Positions 36,747-45,008 are shown, counted from the stretch's first letter. The stretch: DNA of 64,000 nt from JAGHBT01 sp035311885 (GCA_964554125.1 CAZKNG010000002.1:1-64000), one strand, 5' to 3'. A program made the numbers and translations. The notes: a model not told the origin generated them from the letters alone.

Positions 36747-38072
36747 ATGAAGCAACTCAGCAGTGTTGCCATAATAGGAAAACCAAATTCCGGGAAATCA
36801 ACGCTTTTTAACAGAATAGTAGGCGGAAGGAAAGCGATAACACATGCGGCCCCCGGGGTAACAAGAGACACTATGAGAGAGAAGACCAGCTGGAACGGAA
36901 AAGAATTTACCGTTGTTGACACCGGGGGATTCGACTCAGAAGGTGACGATGCTTTACAGCATGAAATAAGAAAAAGGATTGTAAGTTCAGCTGTCAGCGC
37001 CGAGGTTATAATATTTCTTGCGGATCTGAAAACGGGCCCAACCTCGGAAGATATGCTGCTTCTTAAATCTATAAGGAAACTGCGAAATAAGATTATATGT
37101 GTCGTAAACAAGGTTGAAAGCACAAATGATGAAATTGAATCAAACGATTTCTATTCACTCGGTTTCAGTAGACTTTTTACAATAAGTGCTCTCCACGGCA
37201 GGGGAATAGGAGACATGCTCGATGAAGTAGTATCAAGATTACAGCCTGAAGATACTTTTCATTCAGTTGATGATGATATCATCAAGATCGATTTGATTGG
37301 CAAGCCGAACGTGGGTAAAAGTTCTATAGTAAACAAACTGATAGGAAAGGAAGAAAATATTGTATCTGAAGAACAGGGGACGACAAGGGATACTATAAAT
37401 CTCCGCTTTAAGTATTACGGCAAAGATGTTGTCGTAACTGATACTGCCGGGATAAGGAGAAAATCAAGAAAGAGCAGAGGACTGGAAGGTCTTACGAGTC
37501 TGAAAAGTGAAAGAAGTGTGGGAAATGCCGATATCGTACTTGCAGTCATTGACGTTTCTAATAACAGGATAACAAAACAGGATATAAAAGTAATTTCAAT
37601 AGCGCATAAAGCTAGAAAAGGAATTATAATTCTACTGAATAAATGGGATCTTGTTGATAAGACAGATCTTGATTACCAGACCTTCAAGAAAGTTATTCAC
37701 AAATCTATTCCATTTGTAGAATACGCGCCTATCATTACAGTTTCGGCAAAGACGGGAACGAGGATAGGAGCTATTCTACCAAAATGTTTTGAGATTCAAG
37801 GGGAGAGAATAAAAAAGATACCCACACCAGAATTTAATAAATTCTTAAATAAAGTTACATCGATAAATCCGCCCGGCTATTACAAAGGAGGAATTGGAAA
37901 AATATTCTACGGCACTCAAACTGACATCAAACCGCCTACCTTCACCCTTTTTGTAAACAATCCTTCCTATTTCCCTCGATCTTATAGACGTTATATAAAC
38001 AATCAGTTAAGAAAAGTGTTTACCTTTGAGGGCACAGCTGTTAGAATTCGATTCAGATCAAGGGAGCACTAG
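36747..38072 (+). CDS. der: GTPase Der (EngA)
   Basis: Essential ribosome-assembly GTPase that works on the 50S subunit. Two tandem G domains are present: GKPNSGKST with DTGGF in the first and GKPNVGKSS with DTAGI and NKWD in the second; the C-terminal KH-like domain ends near residue 441. The first domain's G4 element reads NKVE where NKxD is usual, a conservative difference. A GGAAG ribosome-binding site precedes the ATG. plsY and gpsA follow directly, an order shared with many Firmicutes and other phyla. Confidence 0.96.
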   Translation: MKQLSSVAIIGKPNSGKSTLFNRIVGGRKAITHAAPGVTRDTMREKTSWNGKEFTVVDTGGFDSEGDDALQHEIRKRIVSSAVSAEVIIFLADLKTGPTSEDMLLLKSIRKLRNKIICVVNKVESTNDEIESNDFYSLGFSRLFTISALHGRGIGDMLDEVVSRLQPEDTFHSVDDDIIKIDLIGKPNVGKSSIVNKLIGKEENIVSEEQGTTRDTINLRFKYYGKDVVVTDTAGIRRKSRKSRGLEGLTSLKSERSVGNADIVLAVIDVSNNRITKQDIKVISIAHKARKGIIILLNKWDLVDKTDLDYQTFKKVIHKSIPFVEYAPIITVSAKTGTRIGAILPKCFEIQGERIKKIPTPEFNKFLNKVTSINPPGYYKGGIGKIFYGTQTDIKPPTFTLFVNNPSYFPRSYRRYINNQLRKVFTFEGTAVRIRFRSREH

Positions 38073-38073
38073 G

Positions 38074-38688
38074 ATGGAATTATTAGTAAATATTTTATTA
38101 GTTTCTGCTTCTGGTTACTTACTGGGGTCCATACCTACAAGCTTTATACTCGGAAAAGTATTGAAAGGTGTTGACCTTAGGGAATTCGGCAGCGGTAATC
38201 TCGGAGCCGCAAATACATTCAGAGTACTGGGTGCTAAAGCGGCTGTGCCTGTTCTGATAATCGATATAGGAAAAGGTTTTTTAGCCGTTAAAGCTGTTTC
38301 TTTATTTGGTATTGACAACAGTACATTGATTGCTTTAGCAGCATTTCTTGCTGTCCTCGGCCATAATTATTCTATATTTGTCAGATTTTCAGGAGGTAAG
38401 GGGGTCGGCACCACAACAGGTGTTTTTCTTGCGATTGCACCTGTCGCTGTCGCTATATGTCTTATTGTCTGGCTCGTAATTCTTCTTTTAACAAGAATTG
38501 TGTCACTTGCAAGTATGTCAGCCGCAGTATTTTTACCTGTTTCACTGATATTAATGCGTTTCCTCTTCGGTTATAAAACAGGTATGGTGATAATTGCTCT
38601 TTCGGTAATTGTTGCAATAGCAGTAATATACAAACATAGATCTAATATAAAAAGACTCAAACTGGGTACTGAAAAAAGGATATTTTAA
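38074..38688 (+). CDS. plsY: Acyl-phosphate:glycerol-3-phosphate acyltransferase
   Basis: Inner-membrane enzyme that transfers an acyl group from acyl phosphate to glycerol 3-phosphate, the first step of phospholipid synthesis. Signature motifs are GYLLGSIPTSFILGK, GSGNLGAANTFRVLG and the GHNYSIFVRFSGGKGVGTTTG loop, among six or so hydrophobic segments. I start at the ATG at 38074, one base after the der stop, with GGGAG 7 bases upstream; the longer frame start lies inside der. The neighbour gpsA makes its glycerol 3-phosphate substrate. Confidence 0.95.
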   Translation: MELLVNILLVSASGYLLGSIPTSFILGKVLKGVDLREFGSGNLGAANTFRVLGAKAAVPVLIIDIGKGFLAVKAVSLFGIDNSTLIALAAFLAVLGHNYSIFVRFSGGKGVGTTTGVFLAIAPVAVAICLIVWLVILLLTRIVSLASMSAAVFLPVSLILMRFLFGYKTGMVIIALSVIVAIAVIYKHRSNIKRLKLGTEKRIF

Positions 38689-39726
38689 ATGAATAGTACA
38701 AAAAGTAAAAAAAGAAGGAAAGAACAGATTACCGTATTAGGTTCTGGAAGTTGGGGAACTACCATAGCTATACTACTAAATGAAAATGGTCATGATGTAA
38801 TTCTATGGGAAAAATTCCCGGAACTCTCGGAAGCAATAAAACGGGACCATGAAAACAAACGTTTTCTACCAGGAATTTCCATACCCTGGTCAATTAAGAT
38901 AACATCGGATCTGAACGAGTCCCTTGAGGATTCAAAATATATTGTATTTGTTACACCCAGTCATACTATAAGAAATGTAGCCCGCCTGACAGCTTCTCAG
39001 CAGAACTTTGATAAGAATTCTATCATAATTGACGCAGCCAAAGGACTCGAGAATAAAACCCTTTGCCGCATGAGCACCGTTCTCAGTCAGGAACTTCCTC
39101 AGAGTAAGAAGCTGATAAATTGCCTTCTTGGACCAAGCCATGCTGAAGAAGTAAGCAGAAAAATGCCTACTTCTGTAGTGGCGGCCGGAATAAATAGATC
39201 TGTACTTGAAAAGATACAGAATCTTTTCATGACTGAGAATTTCCGGGTTTACACTAACACTGACATTATAGGCGTTGAACTAGGCGTAGCTCTCAAGAAC
39301 ACAATAGCTATAGCAGCGGGGATTTGTGACGGACTCGGTTACGGAGATAATACAAAAGCGGCTCTTATAACAAGGGGTCTTGCTGAGATAAAACGTCTTG
39401 CCAAGAAACTCGGCGCCAGGAAAGAGACCTTAAGCGGACTTTCCGGTATTGGAGATTTGATAGCTACCTGCATGAGCAGACACAGTAGAAATCGGTATGT
39501 GGGAGAACAAATAGGCAAAGGCAAGAGTTTAAAAGAGGTTTTGGGTGATATGGTAATGGTAGCAGAAGGTGTCAAAACCACAAAGGCTGCCGTGAGACTG
39601 GGTTCAGCAGAGGGTGTTGAATTGCCAATAGCAGAACAGGTTTACAGTGTTCTATTTCACAGAAAAAATCCCAGAAAAGCTATGAGAGATCTGATGCTTA
39701 GAAAAGCAAAAAAGGAAATGTATTGA
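38689..39726 (+). CDS. gpsA: Glycerol-3-phosphate dehydrogenase [NAD(P)+]
   Basis: Reduces dihydroxyacetone phosphate to sn-glycerol 3-phosphate for phospholipid synthesis. The Rossmann motif is VLGSGSWGTTIAILL, the catalytic lysine region is VALKNTIAIAAGICDGLGYGDNTKAALITRGLAE, and GLSGIGDLIATCMSRHSRNRYVGEQIG is characteristic. A short basic N-terminal extension (TKSKKRRKEQ) precedes the domain. The ATG abuts the plsY stop with AAAGGA upstream. Together with cmk-plsC (10774) and plsY, the window encodes most of the route from glycolysis to phosphatidate. Confidence 0.95.
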   Translation: MNSTKSKKRRKEQITVLGSGSWGTTIAILLNENGHDVILWEKFPELSEAIKRDHENKRFLPGISIPWSIKITSDLNESLEDSKYIVFVTPSHTIRNVARLTASQQNFDKNSIIIDAAKGLENKTLCRMSTVLSQELPQSKKLINCLLGPSHAEEVSRKMPTSVVAAGINRSVLEKIQNLFMTENFRVYTNTDIIGVELGVALKNTIAIAAGICDGLGYGDNTKAALITRGLAEIKRLAKKLGARKETLSGLSGIGDLIATCMSRHSRNRYVGEQIGKGKSLKEVLGDMVMVAEGVKTTKAAVRLGSAEGVELPIAEQVYSVLFHRKNPRKAMRDLMLRKAKKEMY

Positions 39727-39773
39727 TATAAGAAAAAACCTCGTATAAACAGTATTTACAAGGATAGGCAACT

Positions 39774-40139
39774 ATGACAAAATCCAATACCAAATTGTAC
39801 TATTCAATAGGTGAAGTAAGTAACCTTCTCGGTGTTAAGGCACATGTGCTTCGGTATTGGGAATCTCAATTCCCGGTATTAAAACCAAGAAGGAGCAAGG
39901 CCGGAAACAGAACCTACAGAATCAGAGATATAAAATACCTGCTAAGTATACAGAAACTCCTTCATGAAAACGGTTTCACGATCTCCGGCGCGAGAAAGAA
40001 ACTCAAAGATTCAGGTAATAACCCCGATCTTCTTATTGAACAGCTGAATATTCCCTTTTCTGACCCTCAGAATCGAAAGCTTCTTCTTTCAGTAAAAAAG
40101 GAACTCGCCGAACTAAAGAAATTGATAGATGAATTATAA
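39774..40139 (+). CDS. MerR-family transcriptional regulator
   Basis: DNA-binding protein of 121 residues with a winged helix-turn-helix at the N-terminus (YYSIGEVSNLLGVKAHVLRYWESQFPVL), followed by PRRSKAGNRTYRIRDIKYL and a coiled-coil helix (KKELAELKKLIDEL) suited to dimerisation. Its short length, without a ligand-binding domain or effector cysteines, resembles the small MerR/HspR/RacA-like regulators often found after gpsA-type genes in many phyla. The target is unknown. It begins 47 bases after gpsA and may share its transcript. Confidence 0.85.
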   Translation: MTKSNTKLYYSIGEVSNLLGVKAHVLRYWESQFPVLKPRRSKAGNRTYRIRDIKYLLSIQKLLHENGFTISGARKKLKDSGNNPDLLIEQLNIPFSDPQNRKLLLSVKKELAELKKLIDEL

Positions 40140-40230
40140 TTTCATTCAAAATAACCGGATTCTTTAACTTACTTGCTATTAGAGATTTATCTTGTAATTT
40201 TTAACGGCAAAGGTTAAATTGTTTGCATGT

Positions 40231-40307
40231 CGGGGCGTGGCGCAGTCCGGTAGCGCACTTGCATGGGGGGCAAGTGGTCGCTGGTTCAAATCCAGTCGCC
40301 CCGACCA
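40231..40307 (+). tRNA. tRNA-Pro (GGG)
   Basis: A 77-base cloverleaf: acceptor CGGGGCG/CGCCCCG with encoded ACCA; anticodon stem CTTGC/GCAAG with loop ATGGGGG, anticodon GGG; T arm CTGG-TTCAAAT-CCAG. It is nearly identical outside the anticodon arm to the tRNA-Pro at 42573. Confidence 0.96.
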
Positions 40308-40366
40308 TTTTTAATTCATAACACCGAATAGTTTTTATGTTATAATTCTTTTTTTACAGTACTATT

Positions 40367-41053
40367 ATGGAAAAATGTTATCAGAATATTGCTGTGGTAA
40401 TTCCCGCCTATAATGAAAGCAAACATATAACAGCTGTTGTCAAGGAAGTTAAAAACTTTATCAGAGTGGAAAATATCTTTGTTGTAGATGATGGATCAGA
40501 TGACGGCACGGGAGGTAAGGCGGCGGGACTTGGAGTTAAAGTAATCAGCCACGAGAAAAATTACGGAAAGGGAAGGGCTTTGATTACAGGGCTTAATGAA
40601 ATCAAGAATTCTCCTGATATTTCAGCCGTAATTACCCTTGATGGAGACGGACAGCATAACCCTTCATATATACCGGAATTTATTACAAAGTTTTTCGAAA
40701 CCGGCGCCGATATAATTATCGGAAACAGAATGAATAAGACTGCCCGGATGCCCGCTATGAGAAGAGTCAGCAATAAGATTACATCTCTTATTATAAGCAG
40801 GTTAACGGGATTAAAAATCCCCGATAGCCAGTCCGGATACAGACTAATCGGTAGATCAATAATAAGAAATATCTATCTTAAGAGAACCCATTTTGATACA
40901 GAGAGTGAACTGATTCTGAAAGCAGCCGGGAATGAAGCAAAAATTGATTTTATTTACATCGATACTATCTATTCGGATGAAAAAAGCAAGATGAACCCAT
41001 TTATTGATACCTACAGATTTTTATCTCTGGTTTTCAGGAGTTTTTTCTGGTAG
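40367..41053 (+). CDS. Family 2 glycosyltransferase (polyprenyl-phosphate type)
   Basis: GT-A fold transferase of 228 residues, probably cytoplasmic-membrane associated. NIAVVIPAYNES, FVVDDGSDDGTGGKA and TLDGDGQHNPSYIPEFI are the nucleotide-sugar and DxD-type motifs of DPM1/ArnC-like enzymes, and SQSGYRLIGRSII is also typical of that group. No transmembrane segment is obvious apart from a short hydrophobic end (FLSLVFRSFFW). Donor and acceptor are not predictable; transfer to polyprenyl phosphate is the most likely role by family. It stands alone between tRNA-Pro and surE with no clear ribosome-binding site. Confidence 0.82.
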   Translation: MEKCYQNIAVVIPAYNESKHITAVVKEVKNFIRVENIFVVDDGSDDGTGGKAAGLGVKVISHEKNYGKGRALITGLNEIKNSPDISAVITLDGDGQHNPSYIPEFITKFFETGADIIIGNRMNKTARMPAMRRVSNKITSLIISRLTGLKIPDSQSGYRLIGRSIIRNIYLKRTHFDTESELILKAAGNEAKIDFIYIDTIYSDEKSKMNPFIDTYRFLSLVFRSFFW

Positions 41054-41138
41054 ATTTCATTTTCTATCCTGATTCTAATAGGATAAAGAAATGCAAATAA
41101 TGCTGAAAAATGAGGTACTGGAAAGTTGACGGTAAGAT

Positions 41139-41903
41139 ATGAAGGATAAGATAAATATCCTGGTTACTAATGATGATGGTATAAGGGCGTCCGGTCTTAG
41201 AGCTCTTGTGGATATTCTGAGTACCATGGGTAATGTTATAGTAATAGCTCCTGAAGTCGAACGCAGCGCTTCAAGTCATTCTATAACACTCAATAAACCG
41301 TTAAGAGTTCATGAATACGGCAATTCCTGGTTCAGCGTGACGGGCTCCCCCGCTGATTGTGTTATCATGGCTGTATACGGCATTATGGACAATAAGCCGG
41401 ATATAGTTGTCTCCGGGATTAACCATGGTCCTAATATGGGAGAAGATGTTATCTATTCAGGTACGGTCGCTGCCGCTATAGAAGGTTATATTCTGGGAAT
41501 AAATTCGATAGCTATATCTGTTACTTCCCGAAAGAATCGTGATTTTACAGTCGCGTCGAGCGTTTCCGGAATGCTTGTAAGGAAGATGATAAAGAAATCT
41601 ATTGATGATAAACTTCTTCTTAATGTAAATATCCCTTATATCGGAGAAGATAAATTTAAAGGTATAAAAATAACCAGCTTAGGTTCAAGAGTCTATAATG
41701 ACATGATAATTACTAAAAAGGATCCGAGGGGTGATAATTACTATTGGATAGGGGGTGGGAAGCCCGGTTGGAGGGATGAGGATAAAACAGATTTCCAGGC
41801 TGTCAAGGCCGGATTCGTTTCTGTCACTCCGATATCACTCTCGATGACGGATAAAGAGAGAATTCCGGAATTGGAAAGTTGGGATTGGAGCAACTTGGAA
41901 TAG
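41139..41903 (+). CDS. surE: 5'/3'-nucleotidase SurE
   Basis: Metal-dependent nucleotidase acting on nucleoside monophosphates, implicated in stationary-phase survival. The N-terminal metal site is INILVTNDDGIRASGLRAL; VIAPEVERSASSHSITLNKPLR, GSPADCVIMAVYG and VSGINHGPNMGEDVIYSGTVAAAIEG are further family blocks. The 254 residues are normal. The genes that follow (COG2426 protein, M23 lipoprotein, sigma factor) echo the surE-pcm-nlpD-rpoS order of Proteobacteria, but pcm is absent. Confidence 0.95.
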   Translation: MKDKINILVTNDDGIRASGLRALVDILSTMGNVIVIAPEVERSASSHSITLNKPLRVHEYGNSWFSVTGSPADCVIMAVYGIMDNKPDIVVSGINHGPNMGEDVIYSGTVAAAIEGYILGINSIAISVTSRKNRDFTVASSVSGMLVRKMIKKSIDDKLLLNVNIPYIGEDKFKGIKITSLGSRVYNDMIITKKDPRGDNYYWIGGGKPGWRDEDKTDFQAVKAGFVSVTPISLSMTDKERIPELESWDWSNLE

Positions 41904-42004
41904 ACTTCATAGAGTAAAAATATTTCAATTATTTTCTGGTACTATGATTGCTTGATTATGAATACAATATAGTTTCCATCTTGAAAGATATAAGGGAGTA
42001 GATA

Positions 42005-42493
42005 TTGAGTGCAGCCTTTCAAGCTTTAGGTAGAATTCCGGCGGAATTTATCGTTTTTTTTATCGCCACACTTCCCGTATCGGAACTTCGCGGAGCAATT
42101 CCATACGCCCTGGCAATAGGTTTAAGCTGGCAAAAAGCCTACATTATTTCAGTTGCCGGTAATTTTCTTCCCGTTATACCGATACTGCTTTTTTTGGGTA
42201 GAGTTTCTGAAGCGCTGTCAAATCGCTATAGTTTCTTCGATCGTTTCTTCACCTGGTTATTCGAAAGAACCAGAAGTAAAAGTGAATTAATAGAAAGGTT
42301 TGAAGCTCTTGGGCTGATATTTTTCGTGGCTATACCTCTTCCCGTGACCGGCGCCTGGACGGGTTGCGCGGCAGCTTTTATATTTAGGATCCCTTTAAGG
42401 CACGCTATACCTGCAATAATTGCCGGAATCTTTATATCAGGAACTGTAGTCACATTAGCCAGCCTCGGTGTTATTTCCTTCTGGGGCATTTAA
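42005..42493 (+). CDS. COG2426 small multidrug export-like membrane protein, TTG start
   Basis: Integral membrane protein of 162 residues in the 'putative small multi-drug export' family (COG2426), which has no firmly established activity. The family block FFIATLPVSELRGAIPYALAIGLS near the N-terminus is followed by about three more hydrophobic segments and PLPVTGAWTGCAAAFIF. The start is a TTG at 42005, supported by AAGGGAG 8 bases upstream and by the match of the N-terminus to the family. It is followed by tRNA-Pro. Confidence 0.78.
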   Translation: MSAAFQALGRIPAEFIVFFIATLPVSELRGAIPYALAIGLSWQKAYIISVAGNFLPVIPILLFLGRVSEALSNRYSFFDRFFTWLFERTRSKSELIERFEALGLIFFVAIPLPVTGAWTGCAAAFIFRIPLRHAIPAIIAGIFISGTVVTLASLGVISFWGI

Positions 42494-42572
42494 TTACTAA
42501 AGGCTGATTTAAGGCTTTGTCGTTGATTCATTCAGGCTGGTGAATTATAATTAGCATGGTAATAATTTTTGT

Positions 42573-42649
42573 CGGGGCGTAGCGCAGTTCGGTAGCGCGC
42601 CTGCTTCGGGAGTAGGAGGTCGCTGGTTCAAATCCAGTCGCCCCGACCA
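42573..42649 (+). tRNA. tRNA-Pro (CGG)
   Basis: A 77-base cloverleaf: acceptor CGGGGCG/CGCCCCG with encoded ACCA; anticodon stem CCTGC/GTAGG with loop TTCGGGA, anticodon CGG; T arm CTGG-TTCAAAT-CCAG. Confidence 0.96.
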
Positions 42650-42700
42650 TTTTCACTGAAGATAAGATATCAGTTTTATTGATAAGAAGATATTCCAGAA

Positions 42701-43270
42701 GTGAATATGCCTGACAAATATCCAACAAAAAGGACATTGTTAATAACAGCCGTGATGCTATTATATTTCGGGTGTTCTGAAACTCCAATCTACCACGGCA
42801 AACTGGGAAGAAGACGCAGCAGAAAAAAGATCCCGACCACTAATAAGCAAACCCCTGATATAGCTATCAAGTTTTCTCCGCCAGTCCACAACTTCAGCAA
42901 AAAGAGGATTACAAGCAGTTTCGGAATTAGAAACAGCCCAAATTATAAATATAAGGAGCGTCACACCGGGATTGACATTGACACAACAATGGGGGAACCT
43001 GTTGTTGCCTCTGCTTCGGGTAAAGTTGTTTTCGCCGGCAGAAGAAATGGCTACGGGAAGATTATAATTGTTGATCACGGAAAACGTGTTCACACAGTTT
43101 ACGCCCATCTTTCTTCGATACTTTGCAAAATGGGAGATTACGTCAAAACAGGGGATATAATAGGAAAAGCCGGTAAGAGTGGAAGAGCAACCGGAACACA
43201 TCTTCATTTTGAAATCCGGAAAAAAGGTTACGCCGTAAATCCGATTCTATATATAGACAGAACCCTTTAA
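42701..43270 (+). CDS. M23-family peptidase lipoprotein, NlpD-like
   Basis: Predicted outer-membrane or periplasmic lipoprotein with a LytM/M23 zinc-endopeptidase domain that cuts peptidoglycan cross-links or activates amidases. The signal ends in a lipobox (LLYFGC). The zinc ligands are intact: HTGIDID, VYAH and HLHFEI. The start is GTG at 42701 or, with equal plausibility, ATG at 42707. No LysM domain is visible, so it is shorter (189 residues) than E. coli NlpD. It is directly upstream of the RpoS-like sigma factor (11 bases), the same partnership as nlpD-rpoS, and an rpoS promoter could lie within it. Confidence 0.85.
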   Translation: MNMPDKYPTKRTLLITAVMLLYFGCSETPIYHGKLGRRRSRKKIPTTNKQTPDIAIKFSPPVHNFSKKRITSSFGIRNSPNYKYKERHTGIDIDTTMGEPVVASASGKVVFAGRRNGYGKIIIVDHGKRVHTVYAHLSSILCKMGDYVKTGDIIGKAGKSGRATGTHLHFEIRKKGYAVNPILYIDRTL

Positions 43271-43281
43271 ATAAGAACCTC

Positions 43282-44094
43282 ATGAAGAGAATAAAGGATA
43301 TTGAAGATTTTCAGCAGAGATACTTTCTTGAAGTGAGCAAATATCCGAGGCTTACAAAAGAAGAAGAGATAGATCTGGCCAGGAAAGTACAACAGGGTGA
43401 TGAAGAGGCCAAGAAAAGACTTATTATGTGTAATTTGAGACTCGTAATAAGTATTGCAAAATCTTACCGAACATATAATATCTCTTTTTTGGATCTCATA
43501 GAAGAGGGGAATATGGGACTTATTAAAGCTGTTGAGAAGTACGACCCCGAAAGGGGGTTCCGTTTTAGCACATATTCTTCATGGTGGATAAAGCAGTCGA
43601 TCTCCAGAGCAGTTTCAAATTACTCCAGGACTATAAGAATCCCCATACATATATTAAAATTGATCAGCAATTACTTCGAATTAAAGAATAGCAGGGATAA
43701 CTTAGATATTGATGAACAAATAAAACAACTTGGCATTTCAAGAAATAAGTTTATTATGCTCGAAGAACTTATAATGAATATAAAGGCACTCGACATGTCC
43801 AGCAGTATTGACATGTACAACCAGCTGGCTGACGATTTCCAGGTTGAAGATGGCTTAAACCCGGAAAATATAATTCTAAAACAGATCGAAAATGAAGAAC
43901 TCTCTGATCTTATTGAAAGATTATCTGAAAGGGAAAAGTATATATTGAAAATAAGGTACGGTTTTATCGACGGGGAAACACATACACTGGCCAGTATTGG
44001 GGAAAAAATAGATGTTTCAAGAGAAAGAGTAAGGCAGATCGAGAACCGTGCACTACGTAAATTGAAGCTGTTGATCGATTCTCAAGAAGAATAA
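43282..44094 (+). CDS. RpoD/RpoS-group RNA polymerase sigma factor
   Basis: A group 2 or 3 sigma-70 factor of 270 residues. It lacks region 1.1. Region 1.2-2 is present (LTKEEEIDLARKVQQGDEEAKKRLIMCNLRLV, with the -10-binding and core-binding stretch GLIKAVEKYDPERGFRFSTYSSWWIKQSISRAV), then region 3 and region 4 with the -35 helix-turn-helix (LASIGEKIDVSRERVRQIENRALRKL). Length and lack of region 1.1 fit RpoS or an alternative primary-like sigma rather than the vegetative one. Location after the NlpD-like gene favours a stationary-phase/stress role. This is inference from layout. Confidence 0.88.
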   Translation: MKRIKDIEDFQQRYFLEVSKYPRLTKEEEIDLARKVQQGDEEAKKRLIMCNLRLVISIAKSYRTYNISFLDLIEEGNMGLIKAVEKYDPERGFRFSTYSSWWIKQSISRAVSNYSRTIRIPIHILKLISNYFELKNSRDNLDIDEQIKQLGISRNKFIMLEELIMNIKALDMSSSIDMYNQLADDFQVEDGLNPENIILKQIENEELSDLIERLSEREKYILKIRYGFIDGETHTLASIGEKIDVSRERVRQIENRALRKLKLLIDSQEE

Positions 44095-44107
44095 CAGAGG
44101 AGAAAGC

Positions 44108-44626
44108 ATGAAGGTTGATATGAAAAAAGTGATTCGAAACATAGCTGATTTTCCGATAGAGGGAGTACTCTACCGGGACATAACTCCTTTGCTCCTTTCC
44201 AATGAGATATTCAGTGAGATATGCGACAGAATTTACCACAGATACTCAGATCGTGAAATAGACAAAATTGCCGCAATAGAATCCAGAGGGTTCATATTCG
44301 GCTCTGTAGTAGCATCAAGATTGAATAAGGGTTTAATCCTTGTCAGGAAAGAGGGAAAATTACCCTCAAAGAAGATAAAAGAAAGTTATTCACTTGAATA
44401 TGGTGAGGAATGTCTTGAAATACACGTAGATTCGATAGAAAAAGGAGATAAGGTACTTATTATCGATGATCTGCTGGCGACAGGAGGTACAGCCGCGGCA
44501 ACATGCAGAATGATCGACAAACTCGGGGGTGAAGTGGAAGAGTTATGTTTTCTGATCGAACTGTCAGATCTTGAAGGCAGAAAAAAACTCAGTGGAAGAA
44601 CAGTGTTCTCATTAGTAATTTATTGA
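44108..44626 (+). CDS. apt: Adenine phosphoribosyltransferase
   Basis: Salvages adenine to AMP using PRPP. The PRPP-binding loop VLIIDDLLATGGTAAA is intact, preceded by the family blocks FPIEGVLYRDITPLL, AAIESRGFIFGSVVA and VRKEGKLPSKKI, where adenine and the flexible lid bind. The 172 residues are standard. AGAGGAG lies upstream of the ATG, 13 bases after the sigma factor stop, so the two are probably cotranscribed. The downstream tRNA-Arg begins 69 bases later. Confidence 0.96.
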   Translation: MKVDMKKVIRNIADFPIEGVLYRDITPLLLSNEIFSEICDRIYHRYSDREIDKIAAIESRGFIFGSVVASRLNKGLILVRKEGKLPSKKIKESYSLEYGEECLEIHVDSIEKGDKVLIIDDLLATGGTAAATCRMIDKLGGEVEELCFLIELSDLEGRKKLSGRTVFSLVIY

Positions 44627-44695
44627 GCAATTTTATTTGCCATCTTAGTGGTAAATCATTAAGATAGTATAACTGTTTGATATTATCATTATCAT

Positions 44696-44769
44696 GCCCC
44701 CGTAGCTCAGGCGGATAGAGCATCGGTTTCCTAAACCGGGTGTCGCATGTTCGAGTCATGCCGGGGGCG
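44696..44769 (+). tRNA. tRNA-Arg (CCT)
   Basis: A 74-base cloverleaf: acceptor GCCCCCG/CGGGGGC with G discriminator and no encoded CCA; anticodon stem TCGGT/ACCGG with loop TTCCTAA, anticodon CCT reading AGG; T arm GCATG-TTCGAGT-CATGC. Confidence 0.95.
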
Positions 44770-44810
44770 TTTTCAAAATTACAACGTAATATTAATATAG
44801 ATAAAAAAAT

Positions 44811-44851
44811 AAATATTCCCGGTAAGACACCCCAGCTCATCGGGAATATTT
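44811..44851 (-). terminator. Intrinsic terminator, minus strand
   Basis: A perfect 11-base inverted repeat (AAATATTCCCG / CGGGAATATTT, 19-base loop). Only on the minus strand is it followed by a T run (ATTTTTTTATC), so it ends transcription running right to left. The nearest annotated minus-strand gene ends almost 490 bases upstream; the 15-codon ORF at 44885-44932 is the natural candidate. Confidence 0.75.
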
Positions 44852-44884
44852 AGATTCTATAACCACTGCAATCTGTTTGCTGCG

Positions 44885-44932
44885 TTACTTCAGCCACCAC
44901 AATAGATCAATTATCAGAAATATAGGTAACAT
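44885..44932 (-). CDS. 15-residue hydrophobic small ORF with strong ribosome-binding site
   Basis: A tiny frame not seen by ORF callers. On the minus strand AGGAGG, 6 bases, ATG opens a 15-codon ORF encoding MLPIFLIIDLLWWLK, followed by TAA. The peptide is a single hydrophobic helix with tandem tryptophans. A good intrinsic terminator lies 34 bases after the stop, so a short (under 200-base) message is plausible. It could be a small membrane peptide such as a type I toxin, a leader-like peptide (no amino-acid gene follows on this strand), or chance. The ribosome-binding site is among the best in the window. No promoter could be assigned. Confidence 0.4.
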   Translation of the reverse strand: MLPIFLIIDLLWWLK

Positions 44933-44987
44933 TTTTCACCTCCTGCTAATTATTATCTATGCCGGCCACTCTGAAAAAAATATTCCA

Positions 44988-45008
44988 AAATAACTTATTA
45001 AGTTATTT
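44988..45008. repeat. AT-rich palindrome in the apt-phosphatase gap
   Basis: Perfect 9-base inverted repeat AAATAACTT / AAGTTATTT with a 3-base centre. It lies about 56 bases upstream of the small minus-strand ORF. The half-site AAGTTATT recurs in the larger palindrome at 47859-47883. Followed on the plus strand by AC and six T, it could alternatively be a weak terminator. Confidence 0.5.

Noticed and set aside
42761..43207. 148-residue minus-strand frame
   Set aside because: Entirely antisense to the M23 peptidase with its intact zinc ligands.
44811..44943. Trp-leader attenuator
   Set aside because: The tandem Trp codons followed by a terminator hairpin look like an attenuator, but no trp or other biosynthetic gene follows on the minus strand; the next genes lie on the plus strand.
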